Source: Pseudomonas sp. MAG733B
Lineage (GTDB): Bacteria > Pseudomonadota > Gammaproteobacteria > Pseudomonadales > Pseudomonadaceae
Direction of reading: 5' to 3'
Length of the DNA: 64,000 nucleotides
NCBI RefSeq assembly: GCF_036884845.1
Contig: NZ_CP145732.1
Coordinates: 2,294,001-2,358,000 of the forward strand
Part shown: one piece after another, positions 8,825 through 17,343 of the stretch
Layout of the letters: every line of letters begins with the position of its first letter
Position numbering within the stretch: position 1 is the stretch's first letter
The notes under the pieces: model-generated
Databases searched by the model: none
What the model saw: only the letters and a program-made list of their open reading frames with translations
What the model was told of the DNA's origin: nothing
Program-made: the position numbers and the translations under genes

Positions 8825-10699
8825 ATGAGTCACCCCTCACAATTCACCTTGCTGCGCACCCGGCGTTTCTTGCCGTTCTTCGTGACCCAGTCCCTCGGGG
8901 CATTCAACGACAACATCTTCAAGCAGTCGTTGATCCTCGCCATTTTGTACAAGCTCACCATCGACGGTGACCGTTCGATCTGGGTCAACCTGTGTGCGCT
9001 GCTGTTCATCCTGCCGTTCTTTCTGTTCTCGGCGCTGGCCGGGCAGTTCGGGGAAAAATTTGCCAAGGACGCCTTGATCCGTCTGATCAAACTCGGGGAA
9101 ATCGTCATCATGGCGGTCGGCGCGGTCGGCTTCATGTTCGATCACCTGTCGCTGATGCTGTTGGCGCTGTTCGCCATGGGCACGCATTCGGCGCTGTTCG
9201 GGCCGGTGAAGTATTCGATCCTGCCGCAAGCGCTGCGTGAAGATGAGCTGGTGGGTGGCAACGGTCTGGTGGAGATGGGCACCTTCCTGGCGATCCTGGC
9301 CGGGACCATCGGTGCCGGGATCATGATGTCGTCCAGTCATTACGCGCCCGTGGTTTCTACCGCGATCATCGGCATCGCCGTGCTCGGTTACCTGGCCAGT
9401 CGCAGCATTCCGCGGGCAGCGGCGGCGACGCCGGAAATGCGCCTGAACTGGAATATTTTCAGCCAGTCGTGGGCCACGCTGAAACTTGGCCTGGGGCAGA
9501 CTCCAGCGGTATCGCGCTCGATTGTCGGCAACTCATGGTTCTGGTTTGTCGGGGCGATTTATCTGACGCAGATCCCGGCGTATGCCAAGGAATGGATGCA
9601 CGGCGACGAGACTGTGGTGACGCTGATTCTCACGGTGTTCTCGGTTGGTATCGCCGTGGGTTCCATGCTCTGCGAAAAACTGTCCGGGCGCAAAGTCGAA
9701 ATCGGCCTGGTGCCGTTTGGTTCGTTTGGCCTGACCGTGTTCGGTTTGCTGCTGTGGTGGCATTCCGGCGGAATTCCGGACAGCGTCGCGGGGCACGGCT
9801 GGATCGAGATTCTCGGTTTCGGCCATACCTGGCTGGTGTTGCTCGACATCCTCGGACTCGGCGTGTTCGGTGGTTTCTACATCGTCCCGTTGTACGCGCT
9901 GATCCAGTCCCGCACTGCCGAGAACGAGCGGGCGCGGGTGATTGCCGCCAACAACATTCTCAACGCGTTGTTCATGGTGGTGTCGGCGATTGTCTCGATC
10001 ATCCTGCTGAGCATGGCCAAGCTGTCGATCCCGCAGTTGTTCCTGGTGGTGTCGTTGCTCAACATCGGCGTCAACGCCTACATCTTCAAAATTGTCCCCG
10101 AGTTCACCATGCGTTTCATGATCTGGCTGCTCAGCCATTCCATGTACCGCGTGCAGCATCGCAATCTTGAATTGATACCGGACGAAGGCGCCGCGTTGCT
10201 GGTGTGCAACCACGTTTCGTTCGTCGATGCCTTGCTGATTGGTGGGGCGGTACGTAGGCCGATTCGCTTTGTCATGTACTACAAAATCTACAACCTGCCG
10301 GTGCTGAATTTTATCTTCCGTACAGCCGGGACGATTCCGATTGCGGGACGTCACGAAGACATCCAGATCTACGAAAAGGCCTTCACGCGCATTGCCCGGT
10401 ATCTAAAGGACGGCGAACTGGTGTGCATTTTCCCCGAGGGCAAGTTGACGGCTGATGGCGAAATCAATGAGTTCAAGGGCGGGCTGACGCGGATTCTTGA
10501 AGAGACACCGGTGCCGGTGATTCCATTGGCTTTGCAGGGGTTGTGGGGGAGCTTCTTCAGCCGTGATCCAGGCAAAGGGTTGTTTCGCCGGTTGTGGTCG
10601 CGGGTGACGTTGGTGGCTGGGCCGGCTGTGGCGGTTGAGGTGGCGGAGCCGGCCAGGCTGCAGTCGCTGGTGGGCGAGTTGCGCGGGGCAATCAGGTAG
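8825..10699 (+). CDS. Lysophospholipid transporter LplT fused to a PlsC-type acyltransferase
   Basis: A 624-residue two-part membrane protein. Residues about 1-430 form an MFS unit close to LplT (FFVTQSLGAFNDNIFKQ, FGPVKYSILPQ), which flips lysophospholipids inward. Residues about 440-624 are a PlsC/LPLAT domain with the HX4D catalytic motif NHVSFVD (H463, D468) and the FPEG motif near 535. It probably recovers and re-acylates lysophospholipids. E. coli splits these functions between LplT and Aas. The acyl-ACP synthetase part of Aas is not present here. The ATG at 8825 has only a weak GGGA upstream, so the start is moderately certain. Confidence 0.87.
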   Translation: MSHPSQFTLLRTRRFLPFFVTQSLGAFNDNIFKQSLILAILYKLTIDGDRSIWVNLCALLFILPFFLFSALAGQFGEKFAKDALIRLIKLGEIVIMAVGAVGFMFDHLSLMLLALFAMGTHSALFGPVKYSILPQALREDELVGGNGLVEMGTFLAILAGTIGAGIMMSSSHYAPVVSTAIIGIAVLGYLASRSIPRAAAATPEMRLNWNIFSQSWATLKLGLGQTPAVSRSIVGNSWFWFVGAIYLTQIPAYAKEWMHGDETVVTLILTVFSVGIAVGSMLCEKLSGRKVEIGLVPFGSFGLTVFGLLLWWHSGGIPDSVAGHGWIEILGFGHTWLVLLDILGLGVFGGFYIVPLYALIQSRTAENERARVIAANNILNALFMVVSAIVSIILLSMAKLSIPQLFLVVSLLNIGVNAYIFKIVPEFTMRFMIWLLSHSMYRVQHRNLELIPDEGAALLVCNHVSFVDALLIGGAVRRPIRFVMYYKIYNLPVLNFIFRTAGTIPIAGRHEDIQIYEKAFTRIARYLKDGELVCIFPEGKLTADGEINEFKGGLTRILEETPVPVIPLALQGLWGSFFSRDPGKGLFRRLWSRVTLVAGPAVAVEVAEPARLQSLVGELRGAIR

Positions 10700-10719
10700 T
10701 CGTTAGCTGTACCGGCCTC

Positions 10720-10783
10720 ATCGCTAGCAGGCTAGCTCCCACAGGGGAATGCATTCCAATGTGGGAGCTAGCCTGCTAGCGAT
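10720..10783. repeat. REP pair (GCTAGCAGGCTAGC type)
   Basis: Arms 10720-10743 and 10760-10783 are perfect inverse copies with the ATCGCTAGCAGGCTAGCTCC core. They lie between convergent plsC-fusion and Gdx/SugE genes. Confidence 0.85.
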
Positions 10784-10795
10784 AGCGGTAGTGGC

Positions 10796-11110
10796 CTAAG
10801 CGCTGACCTTCAGCCCAACCAACCCGGCAATAATCAACGCCACACTGGCCAGTCGAAACAGTGCCATCGACTCACCAAACAGAATGATCCCGGCAATCAC
10901 TGTGCCGACGGCGCCCACGCCAGTCCAGATCGCATAGGCCGTACCTAGTGGCAATTCCTTCATGGCAAGGCCCAGCAAGCCAAGGCTGATGGCCATGGCT
11001 GCAACGGTGAGGGCAGTGGGGAGTGGACGGCTGAAACCGTCGGTGTACTTCAGGCCGACAGCCCAGCCGACTTCGAACAGGCCGGCGAAAAACAGAATGA
11101 TCCAGGACAT
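10796..11110 (-). CDS. sugE: Guanidinium exporter of the SMR family (Gdx/SugE)
   Basis: A 104-residue, four-helix small multidrug resistance protein. It begins [20 protein letters not shown], with the conserved membrane Glu at position 13, and contains [19 protein letters not shown], both hallmarks of the SugE/Gdx subgroup. These proteins export guanidinium in exchange for protons. ATG 11110 follows GGAGG by 6 bases; an earlier ATG overlaps that site. The guanidine-II riboswitch directly upstream independently supports the guanidinium role. Confidence 0.93.
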   Translation of the reverse strand: MSWIILFFAGLFEVGWAVGLKYTDGFSRPLPTALTVAAMAISLGLLGLAMKELPLGTAYAIWTGVGAVGTVIAGIILFGESMALFRLASVALIIAGLVGLKVSA

Positions 11111-11130
11111 GAAGACCTCCATCGATTGAC

Positions 11131-11181
11131 GGGGTCGTCCCCAGATTAATGACTCGATCGAGCCGCGAGGTCGTCCCCGCG
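11131..11181 (-). ncRNA. Guanidine-II (mini-ykkC) riboswitch
   Basis: On the minus strand there are two consecutive GC hairpins, each closed by an ACGA tetraloop. P1 is CGCGGGG-ACGA-CCTCGCG (11181 down to 11164). P2 is GGGG-ACGA-CCCC (11142 down to 11131). Two stem-loops with ACGR loops define the mini-ykkC class, which senses guanidine and usually controls SugE/Gdx. P2 ends 9 bases before the GGAGG of the exporter, which fits translational control. Confidence 0.9.
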
Positions 11182-11228
11182 TTGCGCAATAGAGTGCCCA
11201 GCATTAACCCGGGGATCAAGTTTTTGAA

Positions 11229-12194
11229 TCAGTCAGCGGCTTGCTGAGCCGCAATTTCGCGATCTTCTTTCTCGCTCATGCGTCGGAAATACGTCGAGAG
11301 CAGCGCCCCGGAAATATTGTGCCAGACGCTGAACAATGCGCTCGGTACCGCCGCCAGTGGTGAGAAATGCGCACTGGCCAGGGCGGCGCCCAAACCGGAG
11401 TTCTGCATGCCGACTTCCAGTGCCAGGGATTTGCGCTGGGCCAATGGCAGCTTGAATACGCGACCGGTGAAGTAACCCAGCAGGTAACCGAAGCTGTTGT
11501 GCAGCATGACCACAGCCATGATCAGCAGGCCGGATTCGGCGATCTTCGCCTGGCTGGCGGCGACCACGGCGGTGACGATGATCACGATGCTCACTACCGA
11601 GACCAGCGGCAGCACGTCCACCGCGTGACGCACCTTGTCGCCAAGCAGACGCTGGGCAACCACACCCAACACGATCGGCAGCAGCACCACTTGCAGGATC
11701 GACCAGAACAGCTCCATGAACGACACCGGCAACCAGGCCGAAGCCAGCAACCAGATCAAAGCCGGGGTCAGCAGCGGGGCGAGGAGGGTGGTCACGGCCG
11801 CGATGGCCACTGACAGCGCGAGATCGCCACGGGCGAGCCAGGTCATCACGTTCGACGACGTGCCGCTTGGGCAGCAGCCGACCAGGATCACGCCAACGGC
11901 GATTTCCGGGGGCAAATGGAACGCCTGGCAGAGCAACCACGCCACGCCGGGCATGATCACGAAATGCGCCACTACACCCAAAGCCACGCGCCACGGATGA
12001 CGGGCGACTTCTGCGAAGTCTTCAAGCTTGAGGGTCAGGCCCATGCCGAACATCACCAGACCGAGCAGCGGTACGATGGCGCCTTTGAGGCCGATGAACC
12101 ATGCCGGTTGCAGGAACGCCACGACGGCGAAAATCAGTACCCAGTAAGCGAAGGTGTTGCCGACAAAACGACTCAATGCAGCCAGTGCGCGCAT
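11229..12194 (-). CDS. Bile acid:sodium symporter (BASS) family transporter
   Basis: A 321-residue inner-membrane protein with about ten hydrophobic segments. It has the family motifs GLVMFGMGLTL (about 45-55) and VGCCPSGTSSNVMTWLARGD (about 114-133), the latter lining the sodium/substrate crossover. Members carry organic anions such as bile acids, pantoate or pyruvate with sodium; the substrate here is unknown. AAGGAAC lies about 6 bases before the ATG. Its stop lies about 50 bases upstream of the riboswitch of the next gene, so that gene probably has its own control. Confidence 0.87.
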   Translation of the reverse strand: MRALAALSRFVGNTFAYWVLIFAVVAFLQPAWFIGLKGAIVPLLGLVMFGMGLTLKLEDFAEVARHPWRVALGVVAHFVIMPGVAWLLCQAFHLPPEIAVGVILVGCCPSGTSSNVMTWLARGDLALSVAIAAVTTLLAPLLTPALIWLLASAWLPVSFMELFWSILQVVLLPIVLGVVAQRLLGDKVRHAVDVLPLVSVVSIVIIVTAVVAASQAKIAESGLLIMAVVMLHNSFGYLLGYFTGRVFKLPLAQRKSLALEVGMQNSGLGAALASAHFSPLAAVPSALFSVWHNISGALLSTYFRRMSEKEDREIAAQQAAD

Positions 12195-12249
12195 GGCTTG
12201 TTCCTTGTTATGTGAAAGCGTAGGGAGCTAAGCATACGCTTCTCGCAAA

Positions 12250-12324
12250 AAAAGATCGCAGCCTGCGGCAGTTCTACATTGGAATGAATTTCCCTGTAGG
12301 AGCTGCCGCAGGCTGCGATCTTTT
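12250..12324. repeat. REP pair (CTGCCGCAGGCTGCGATC type)
   Basis: Arms 12250-12278 and 12295-12324 are near-perfect inverse copies around GCAGCCTGCGGCAG. They lie between the BASS gene start and the rdgC stop. Confidence 0.82.
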
Positions 12325-12349
12325 AAAGGTGCCGATTATCTGGGGAAAA

Positions 12350-13270
12350 TCAGATCCCTTGCGGAGTCTCTTCCCCACCCAACGCTTCAACCAGCGCCGG
12401 CAGGAAGTCGCCGAAGGTCAGCATCATCAGGGTGAAGCTGGCATCCAGTTGGCCGAGGGCTTCGTCGCCACCGTCCTGTTCAGCCTGGTCTTGCAGCAAG
12501 TCTTCGAACTTCAGGCGCTTGACCACCATCTTGTCGTCGAGGACGAAAGACAGTTTGTCCTGCCAGGCCAGCGACAGCTGAGTGACCACTTTGCCGGTGC
12601 TCAGGTGCAGCTGGATTTCTTCGCTGGTCAGGTCCTGACGCTTGCAACGCACGATGCCGCCGTCTTCGTGGGTGTCACGCAGTTCGCACTCGTCCAGCAC
12701 AAAGAAATCGTCCGCGGCTTTCTGGGTGGTGACCCATTCGGTCATGGTCGCGGTCGGCGACATTTTCACGGTCAACGGGCGTACCGGCAGGGTGCCGATT
12801 ACTTCACGCAGAGTGGACAGCAAGTCTTCGGCGCGTTTCGGGCTGGCCGAGTTGACCAGGATCAGGCCCTGTTTCGGCGCGATGGCAGCGAAGGTCGACG
12901 AGCGACGGATAAAGGCACGCGGCAGGAACGCCTGGATGATTTCATCCTTGATCTGGTCGCGTTCCTTCTTATAGACCTTGCGCATCTGCTCGGCTTCGAT
13001 CTCTTCGACCTTTTCCTTCACAGCGTCACGCACGACGCTGCCCGGCAGAATGCGTTCTTCCTTGCGCGCGCTGATCAGCAGGAAGTCACCGCTGACGTGT
13101 ACCAGCGGCGCATCTTCGCCCTTGCCGAACGGTGCGACGAAACCGTAGGTGGTCAACTCCTGGCTTGCACATGGGCGCGCCAGTTTGGTGGCCAGTGCAG
13201 TTTCCAACGCCTCGGCATCAACAGGCAGATCTTGGGTCAGGCGATAGATAAGCAGGTTTTTGAACCACAT
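12350..13270 (-). CDS. rdgC: Recombination-associated protein RdgC
   Basis: A 306-residue protein starting [12 protein letters not shown] and containing GFVAPFGKG and the acidic C-terminal third typical of RdgC. In E. coli and Pseudomonas it forms a DNA-encircling dimer that restrains RecA. Length matches the family (about 300-306). The start is set by AAGGAGAG before ATG 13270; a Met eight codons earlier lacks this. It stands alone, divergent from the tRNA cluster. Confidence 0.95.
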   Translation of the reverse strand: MWFKNLLIYRLTQDLPVDAEALETALATKLARPCASQELTTYGFVAPFGKGEDAPLVHVSGDFLLISARKEERILPGSVVRDAVKEKVEEIEAEQMRKVYKKERDQIKDEIIQAFLPRAFIRRSSTFAAIAPKQGLILVNSASPKRAEDLLSTLREVIGTLPVRPLTVKMSPTATMTEWVTTQKAADDFFVLDECELRDTHEDGGIVRCKRQDLTSEEIQLHLSTGKVVTQLSLAWQDKLSFVLDDKMVVKRLKFEDLLQDQAEQDGGDEALGQLDASFTLMMLTFGDFLPALVEALGGEETPQGI

Positions 13271-13380
13271 GGGGTGAGTCTCTCCTTTATACAAAGGCGG
13301 GCATTATTGTCCTCCGTGTGCCATAGGCCAACCCTTCTCTAAGCCTTTGGAAGGCATCAGAAAATTAATTTAAAAAGTGC

Positions 13381-13409
13381 TTGCCAGAGGTAGGGTCGCT
13401 CCGTAGAAT
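13381..13409 (+). promoter_or_regulatory. Promoter of the first tRNA-Val/tRNA-Asp unit
   Basis: TTGCCA (13381-13386), 17 bases, TAGAAT (13404-13409), then a GC-rich discriminator GCGCGCC, as expected for a growth-rate-controlled stable RNA promoter. A/T-rich sequence upstream could serve as an UP element. Confidence 0.7.
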
Positions 13410-13429
13410 GCGCGCCACACCGAAGCGAA

Positions 13430-13505
13430 GGGTGATTAGCTCAGCTGGGAGAGCGTCTGCCTTACAAGCAGAATGTCGGCGGTTCGATCCCGTCATCACC
13501 CACCA
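13430..13505 (+). tRNA. tRNA-Val (anticodon UAC), copy 1
   Basis: A 76-nt cloverleaf with encoded CCA. The acceptor stem GGGTGAT pairs with ATCACCC, anticodon loop CTTACAA gives UAC, and the T arm reads GGCGGTTCGATCCCGTC. It is identical to the copy at 13800. Confidence 0.97.
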
Positions 13506-13524
13506 TTCGTTTCAAGTGTTACGC

Positions 13525-13601
13525 GCAGCGGTAGTTCAGTCGGTTAGAATACCGGCCTGTCACGCCGGGGGTCGCGGGTTCGAGTCCCGTCCGCTGCGCC
13601 A
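13525..13601 (+). tRNA. tRNA-Asp (anticodon GUC), copy 1
   Basis: A 77-nt cloverleaf with encoded CCA. The acceptor GCAGCGG pairs with CCGCTGC, the anticodon loop CTGTCAC gives GUC, and the T loop is GGGTTCGAGTCCC. It lies 19 bases after tRNA-Val. Confidence 0.96.
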
Positions 13602-13642
13602 TATTCGGTAACCTGGAACACTGAACGCCAGGTCACCACGGA

Positions 13643-13668
13643 AAAACCCGCTAAAGCGGGTTTTTTTC
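13643..13668 (+). terminator. Rho-independent terminator of tRNA unit 1
   Basis: Stem ACCCGCT-AA-AGCGGGT followed by seven T residues. Confidence 0.88.
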
Positions 13669-13748
13669 TGCCTCAAGTTTGACTGTTGTTCCTGCGGGAT
13701 GCGTCGTTTCACCGGTTTTTAGGTTTTTTTGAAAAAACTTCAATTAAA

Positions 13749-13778
13749 TCAACACTTTATAAAAACCTGTGGCATAAT
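13749..13778 (+). promoter_or_regulatory. Promoter of the second tRNA unit
   Basis: TCAACA (13749-13754), 18 bases, CATAAT (13773-13778), then the GC-rich discriminator GTGCCCCGC. An A/T-rich tract just upstream resembles an UP element. It differs in sequence from the promoter of copy 1. Confidence 0.6.
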
Positions 13779-13799
13779 GTGCCCCGCAACGAAGGTAAA

Positions 13800-13875
13800 G
13801 GGTGATTAGCTCAGCTGGGAGAGCGTCTGCCTTACAAGCAGAATGTCGGCGGTTCGATCCCGTCATCACCCACCA
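13800..13875 (+). tRNA. tRNA-Val (anticodon UAC), copy 2
   Basis: Identical over all 76 bases to the copy at 13430. Confidence 0.97.
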
Positions 13876-13890
13876 CTTTCAACGCTACGC

Positions 13891-13967
13891 GCAGCGGTAG
13901 TTCAGTCGGTTAGAATACCGGCCTGTCACGCCGGGGGTCGCGGGTTCGAGTCCCGTCCGCTGCGCCA
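13891..13967 (+). tRNA. tRNA-Asp (anticodon GUC), copy 2
   Basis: Identical over 77 bases to the copy at 13525. The following 38 bases after the CCA are also shared between the two units. Confidence 0.96.
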
Positions 13968-14009
13968 TATTCGGTAACCTGGAACACTGAACGCCAGGTC
14001 ACCACACAG

Positions 14010-14035
14010 AAAGCCCGCTTAGTGCGGGCTTTTTG
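14010..14035 (+). terminator. Rho-independent terminator of tRNA unit 2
   Basis: Stem AGCCCGC-TTAGT-GCGGGCT followed by a T run. Confidence 0.87.
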
Positions 14036-14075
14036 CTGTCTGGAGTTTGGCTTTTTACGCCAGACTTCATGAGAG

Positions 14076-14100
14076 AGCGCCCTTCGAGGCGCTTTTTTTT
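14076..14100 (+). terminator. Second terminator behind the tRNA cluster
   Basis: Stem AGCGCC/GGCGCT with a CTTCGA loop and eight T residues, oriented to stop plus-strand transcripts just before the convergent catalase-related gene. Confidence 0.75.
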
Positions 14101-14106
14101 CTGAGG

Positions 14107-15243
14107 TTACTGCCCGGCGTTGCGCGCGTGGCGGTAATCTCTGACGGCTTCGTAAACGGCTTTGCGCAGGCGGTTGATGCCGCCGATCGGGCGATGCGCT
14201 TCAAGTCCGAACCACGGGTTGAAGGACTGGTTGTCGCATTGCAGATTCAGCGCCGGCGTATCGAAATCCTGTGCCGGTACTTTGATCCGCGCCACGGTCT
14301 GGAACGGCGCATCGCTCTCGCGCCACTCAATACTGGTGTCTTCGATCGGCATGTACTTGTTCGCGTCCTGGCGCTGGATCTGCAGGACAAAGCATGCGGG
14401 CACCCGATCAGTCGACAACTGCTGGTTCAGCGCGCTGCGCAGGAAGTTAGGCAACTTCTGGTTTTGCGCGGGCAGGTTGTACGCCGGGCAGCTTTCCGGG
14501 TCGGGCATCACGCGAAACTTGGCATTGGCCTCACCGAATTTGTACGGCGAAACCGAAAAATAGGTGGTCTGGGTCGGGCTCGACGGAGCAGGGGACAGCG
14601 TCGCCAGGGCGATAAACAGGTGACGAACCTGCCAGCTACGCGGATCCCAGCCCGGAAAGAACGCCATTATCTTCTTACCATCCGCTTGGGCGGCGACGTT
14701 CTGACGATACTCGGCGACATCGCTGACAAAAAAGTTCGGATGGCTGAACATCACGAAGTCCTGTTCGCCTCGTTGCTGCTGATCGCTCAGCAGTTGCTTG
14801 CCCGGCACATCGAGCAGCTTTATCGCCATACCCCGGGCATCGCGGATGCTGTCGAACTGTGGATAAGCGTTGCCGTTGGACAGGCGCATCGTCGCCTTCC
14901 AGGTTTTACCGGGCTCGCTGAACACACCTTGACGCAATTCACCCGCCAACTCGGGCAACACCTGCACTTCGGCTTTCACGCAACCGTGGGCCTTGGCATG
15001 GGCATCGCGCAGATAGCGGGTGCTTTCGCGGTGTTGGTCGACGATACGCACGGCGGTCTGAATGATGTCTTGAGTCATCGCCGCTTCGCCGTCCGGGATC
15101 AGTTCTTGCGCTGATACCGATTCACGGTGTTGCCAGGCAAACCACGCCGTGGCCAGCGCCCAGCCGAGAAGCCCAAGCGCCAACAACCACAGCAGCGTCT
15201 TGCCGAGAAAAGCGCCCAGGCGTAGCCAGAGGGTCTTCAACAT
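14107..15243 (-). CDS. Membrane-anchored catalase-related haem protein
   Basis: A 378-residue member of the catalase superfamily, much shorter than true catalases (about 480 or more). Residues about 14-36 form one N-terminal membrane anchor. The distal-side motif HAKAHG (H82-G87) and the proximal RKAVY (R360, Tyr ligand Y364), an RxxxY motif, are both present, so haem binding is likely. Short members such as allene oxide synthase relatives act on organic or fatty acid hydroperoxides rather than H2O2. The gene lies 28 bases after the di-haem cytochrome gene in the same direction, suggesting a shared redox role in the periplasm. Substrate unknown. Confidence 0.82.
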   Translation of the reverse strand: MLKTLWLRLGAFLGKTLLWLLALGLLGWALATAWFAWQHRESVSAQELIPDGEAAMTQDIIQTAVRIVDQHRESTRYLRDAHAKAHGCVKAEVQVLPELAGELRQGVFSEPGKTWKATMRLSNGNAYPQFDSIRDARGMAIKLLDVPGKQLLSDQQQRGEQDFVMFSHPNFFVSDVAEYRQNVAAQADGKKIMAFFPGWDPRSWQVRHLFIALATLSPAPSSPTQTTYFSVSPYKFGEANAKFRVMPDPESCPAYNLPAQNQKLPNFLRSALNQQLSTDRVPACFVLQIQRQDANKYMPIEDTSIEWRESDAPFQTVARIKVPAQDFDTPALNLQCDNQSFNPWFGLEAHRPIGGINRLRKAVYEAVRDYRHARNAGQ

Positions 15244-15271
15244 TCGGAAATCCTTTCGCTAATAAGCAGAG

Positions 15272-17083
15272 TCATGGCAATTGCGACTCCAGCGGGCTGC
15301 CCAACACCTTCAGATACTCCAGCAATGCCCAGCGCTCCTGCGGTTGCAACAGGCGGCCGATCACGCCGTTGCCGAGCTTGCCGGAGCGGAATTCGTGACC
15401 GCTGTTGTGGTTGCCAGTGATGCGCGTGTCGAACAGGAAGCCGTTGGTAAAGGCTTCGGTGCGATAACCCAGGTGTTTCGGGTCGTACTCGAACGTGCCT
15501 TTGTAGAACGTCGTTGCGCGCTCATCCTGCGGCGAGAGCAATTGATAAATGCTTGGCACCGAACCGTTGTGCAGAAACGGCGCCGTTGCCCACACACCCG
15601 CCAGTGGTCGAGCCTTGTAGGTGCGCAGTTCCCTGACTCCGATCGACAGGCCGAAACCATCCATCTCCGGACGCTCGGCCGGGGTGATACCAGCCTCACG
15701 ATAAGCGCGGTTTTCGACGAATGCGGTGACATACGCCAGCCCCTTGGCCACCGACATCTGGCTCATATCCAGCGGTTCGGTGGGCTTGGGATCGACATCC
15801 AGCTTTTCCAACTCCGCCTGATTCCATTGCAATGCCGTCAGGTCGAAGCGGTGGTCGGCGATATTGTTGGCGGCGCCGGGATCGGTACCGATGTGTTCCA
15901 CCGGGATCATTTTCAGGTGTTGTACGTATCGGCCTTCGCCTTGCGTCACTCGGGGGACGTGGCAGCCGGCGCAGTTCTCGGCGAACAGTGCGCGGCCTTT
16001 GGCGGCCAGAGGCTTATCGATTGTCCCCAGCAATGTCTCTGGCCAGGCGGGTGGTTCGAGCCGTTGCAGGGTCTCTTCAATCAGGTGCAAATCGCGTACA
16101 CGCACACTGGAGGGGTAACGGTCATCGCCCATCAGTGGCTGGCGGTTTTTGTCGAAGAAGTTAAGGGTGGCGCCGACGCCCAGGGCTTCACCGATATTGC
16201 GTGCCATCGGCTGCTGCGCCGAGCCGTTCCACTGCACCCAGTCGAAGGTCCACATGTCCCACAACTGCGGATAGTCCACGGGGGCATTGGCCACGCGGTA
16301 GTTGGCGGGGGAGATCGCATCGCCGAAGCTGGCGTTGGCAATGCGCCCGAAGGCGTCGGTACGTCCCGGGCCTTCTTCGGTCGGATAGAGTCCGCGATGG
16401 GTGTCGTTCCAGGCCACTTTCAGGAAGGTATCGAGGGAACCCTTGAACTCCTTGCGCAGTTGCTGGTGTCGGACGTCGTAATCAGCGCCCAGGACTGTGC
16501 GGGCGAAGCGTTCGAATTTCCATGGGTTGTAGTAAGTCGAGGCCAGACTCGCCACCAAGGCTTGTCCGAAACTGCCACCCTTGAGTGTAGGAACGCTGGC
16601 AGGCAAAACATGCTGTGCTGAACCGCCGTCGATACGCACGGCCTGACCTTTGAAGCGCAGCTCTCCGGTGTGGCAGGCGGCGCAGGTAATATCCAGAAAC
16701 GTATCCGGGCTGCCGGGGTTCTGATGTCGGGCAAAACCCACGGGCAGGTTGCCGGGGTTGTTCGGCGTGGGTTTCTGGCCGGGATCGATCAGGAAGCCGA
16801 ACCGCGCGAGGTATTCGGGGGCGGCGAAGCGCTGTTGCGAGAAGGGCAGTTCGAGCGCGGTGAACCAGTCGTAGCGCAAGCCTTTGACCTGAGTGCCCTG
16901 AGGCGTGAAGTAATATGCCTCGCGGTCGGCAGCGCTCCATTGCTCCAGGTAATGCACCTGTTGCGCGGGCGTCCAGAGCGGCAGTTTCGGGTTGGCGACG
17001 TAGTACAAAACCACGGCCAGGCCCAGCCCCAGCAGCACAATGATCAGAACCAGCAAGCGGAATAAGAGGCGCAAGATGAACAT
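15272..17083 (-). CDS. Di-haem c-type cytochrome, membrane anchored
   Basis: A 603-residue protein with an N-terminal hydrophobic anchor (about 4-29) and two c-haem sites, CAACH (C134, C137, H138) and CAGCH (C371, C374, H375). The layout and length resemble di-haem cytochrome c peroxidase-like and RoxA-like oxidoreductases. It is probably exported and faces the periplasm. The start is uncertain: the ATG at 17083 lies directly against AAGG, so a TTG three codons later may be used instead. It precedes the catalase-related gene and probably passes electrons to it or shares its substrate. Confidence 0.8.
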   Translation of the reverse strand: MFILRLLFRLLVLIIVLLGLGLAVVLYYVANPKLPLWTPAQQVHYLEQWSAADREAYYFTPQGTQVKGLRYDWFTALELPFSQQRFAAPEYLARFGFLIDPGQKPTPNNPGNLPVGFARHQNPGSPDTFLDITCAACHTGELRFKGQAVRIDGGSAQHVLPASVPTLKGGSFGQALVASLASTYYNPWKFERFARTVLGADYDVRHQQLRKEFKGSLDTFLKVAWNDTHRGLYPTEEGPGRTDAFGRIANASFGDAISPANYRVANAPVDYPQLWDMWTFDWVQWNGSAQQPMARNIGEALGVGATLNFFDKNRQPLMGDDRYPSSVRVRDLHLIEETLQRLEPPAWPETLLGTIDKPLAAKGRALFAENCAGCHVPRVTQGEGRYVQHLKMIPVEHIGTDPGAANNIADHRFDLTALQWNQAELEKLDVDPKPTEPLDMSQMSVAKGLAYVTAFVENRAYREAGITPAERPEMDGFGLSIGVRELRTYKARPLAGVWATAPFLHNGSVPSIYQLLSPQDERATTFYKGTFEYDPKHLGYRTEAFTNGFLFDTRITGNHNSGHEFRSGKLGNGVIGRLLQPQERWALLEYLKVLGSPLESQLP

Positions 17084-17343
17084 CCTTGTCGATTTGTTCT
17101 GCCGTTATGCCTGAGTCCCCGATAAGCGGCAAGTGGCCATTACGCCAGATGCCGTGGGACACGGAAGCGGCCTTCGTAAGAGGCAGATGACAGAAGTTTC
17201 ATCATCCCCACCTGCAAAAGCGTTTAAACACCTGAACTTATCGGAAATCTCCGGCTCTCATGCCGGTAGCCATTGGTCGTGGCCGCCTGATAAGCTCGCG
17301 GCTTTACTCGATTGCCCTTTAGGCGCATGAACAAGGAAATAGC

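Noticed and set aside
12284..13342. 352-codon plus-strand frame over rdgC
   Set aside because: Antisense to RdgC, which is certain by homology and start signal.
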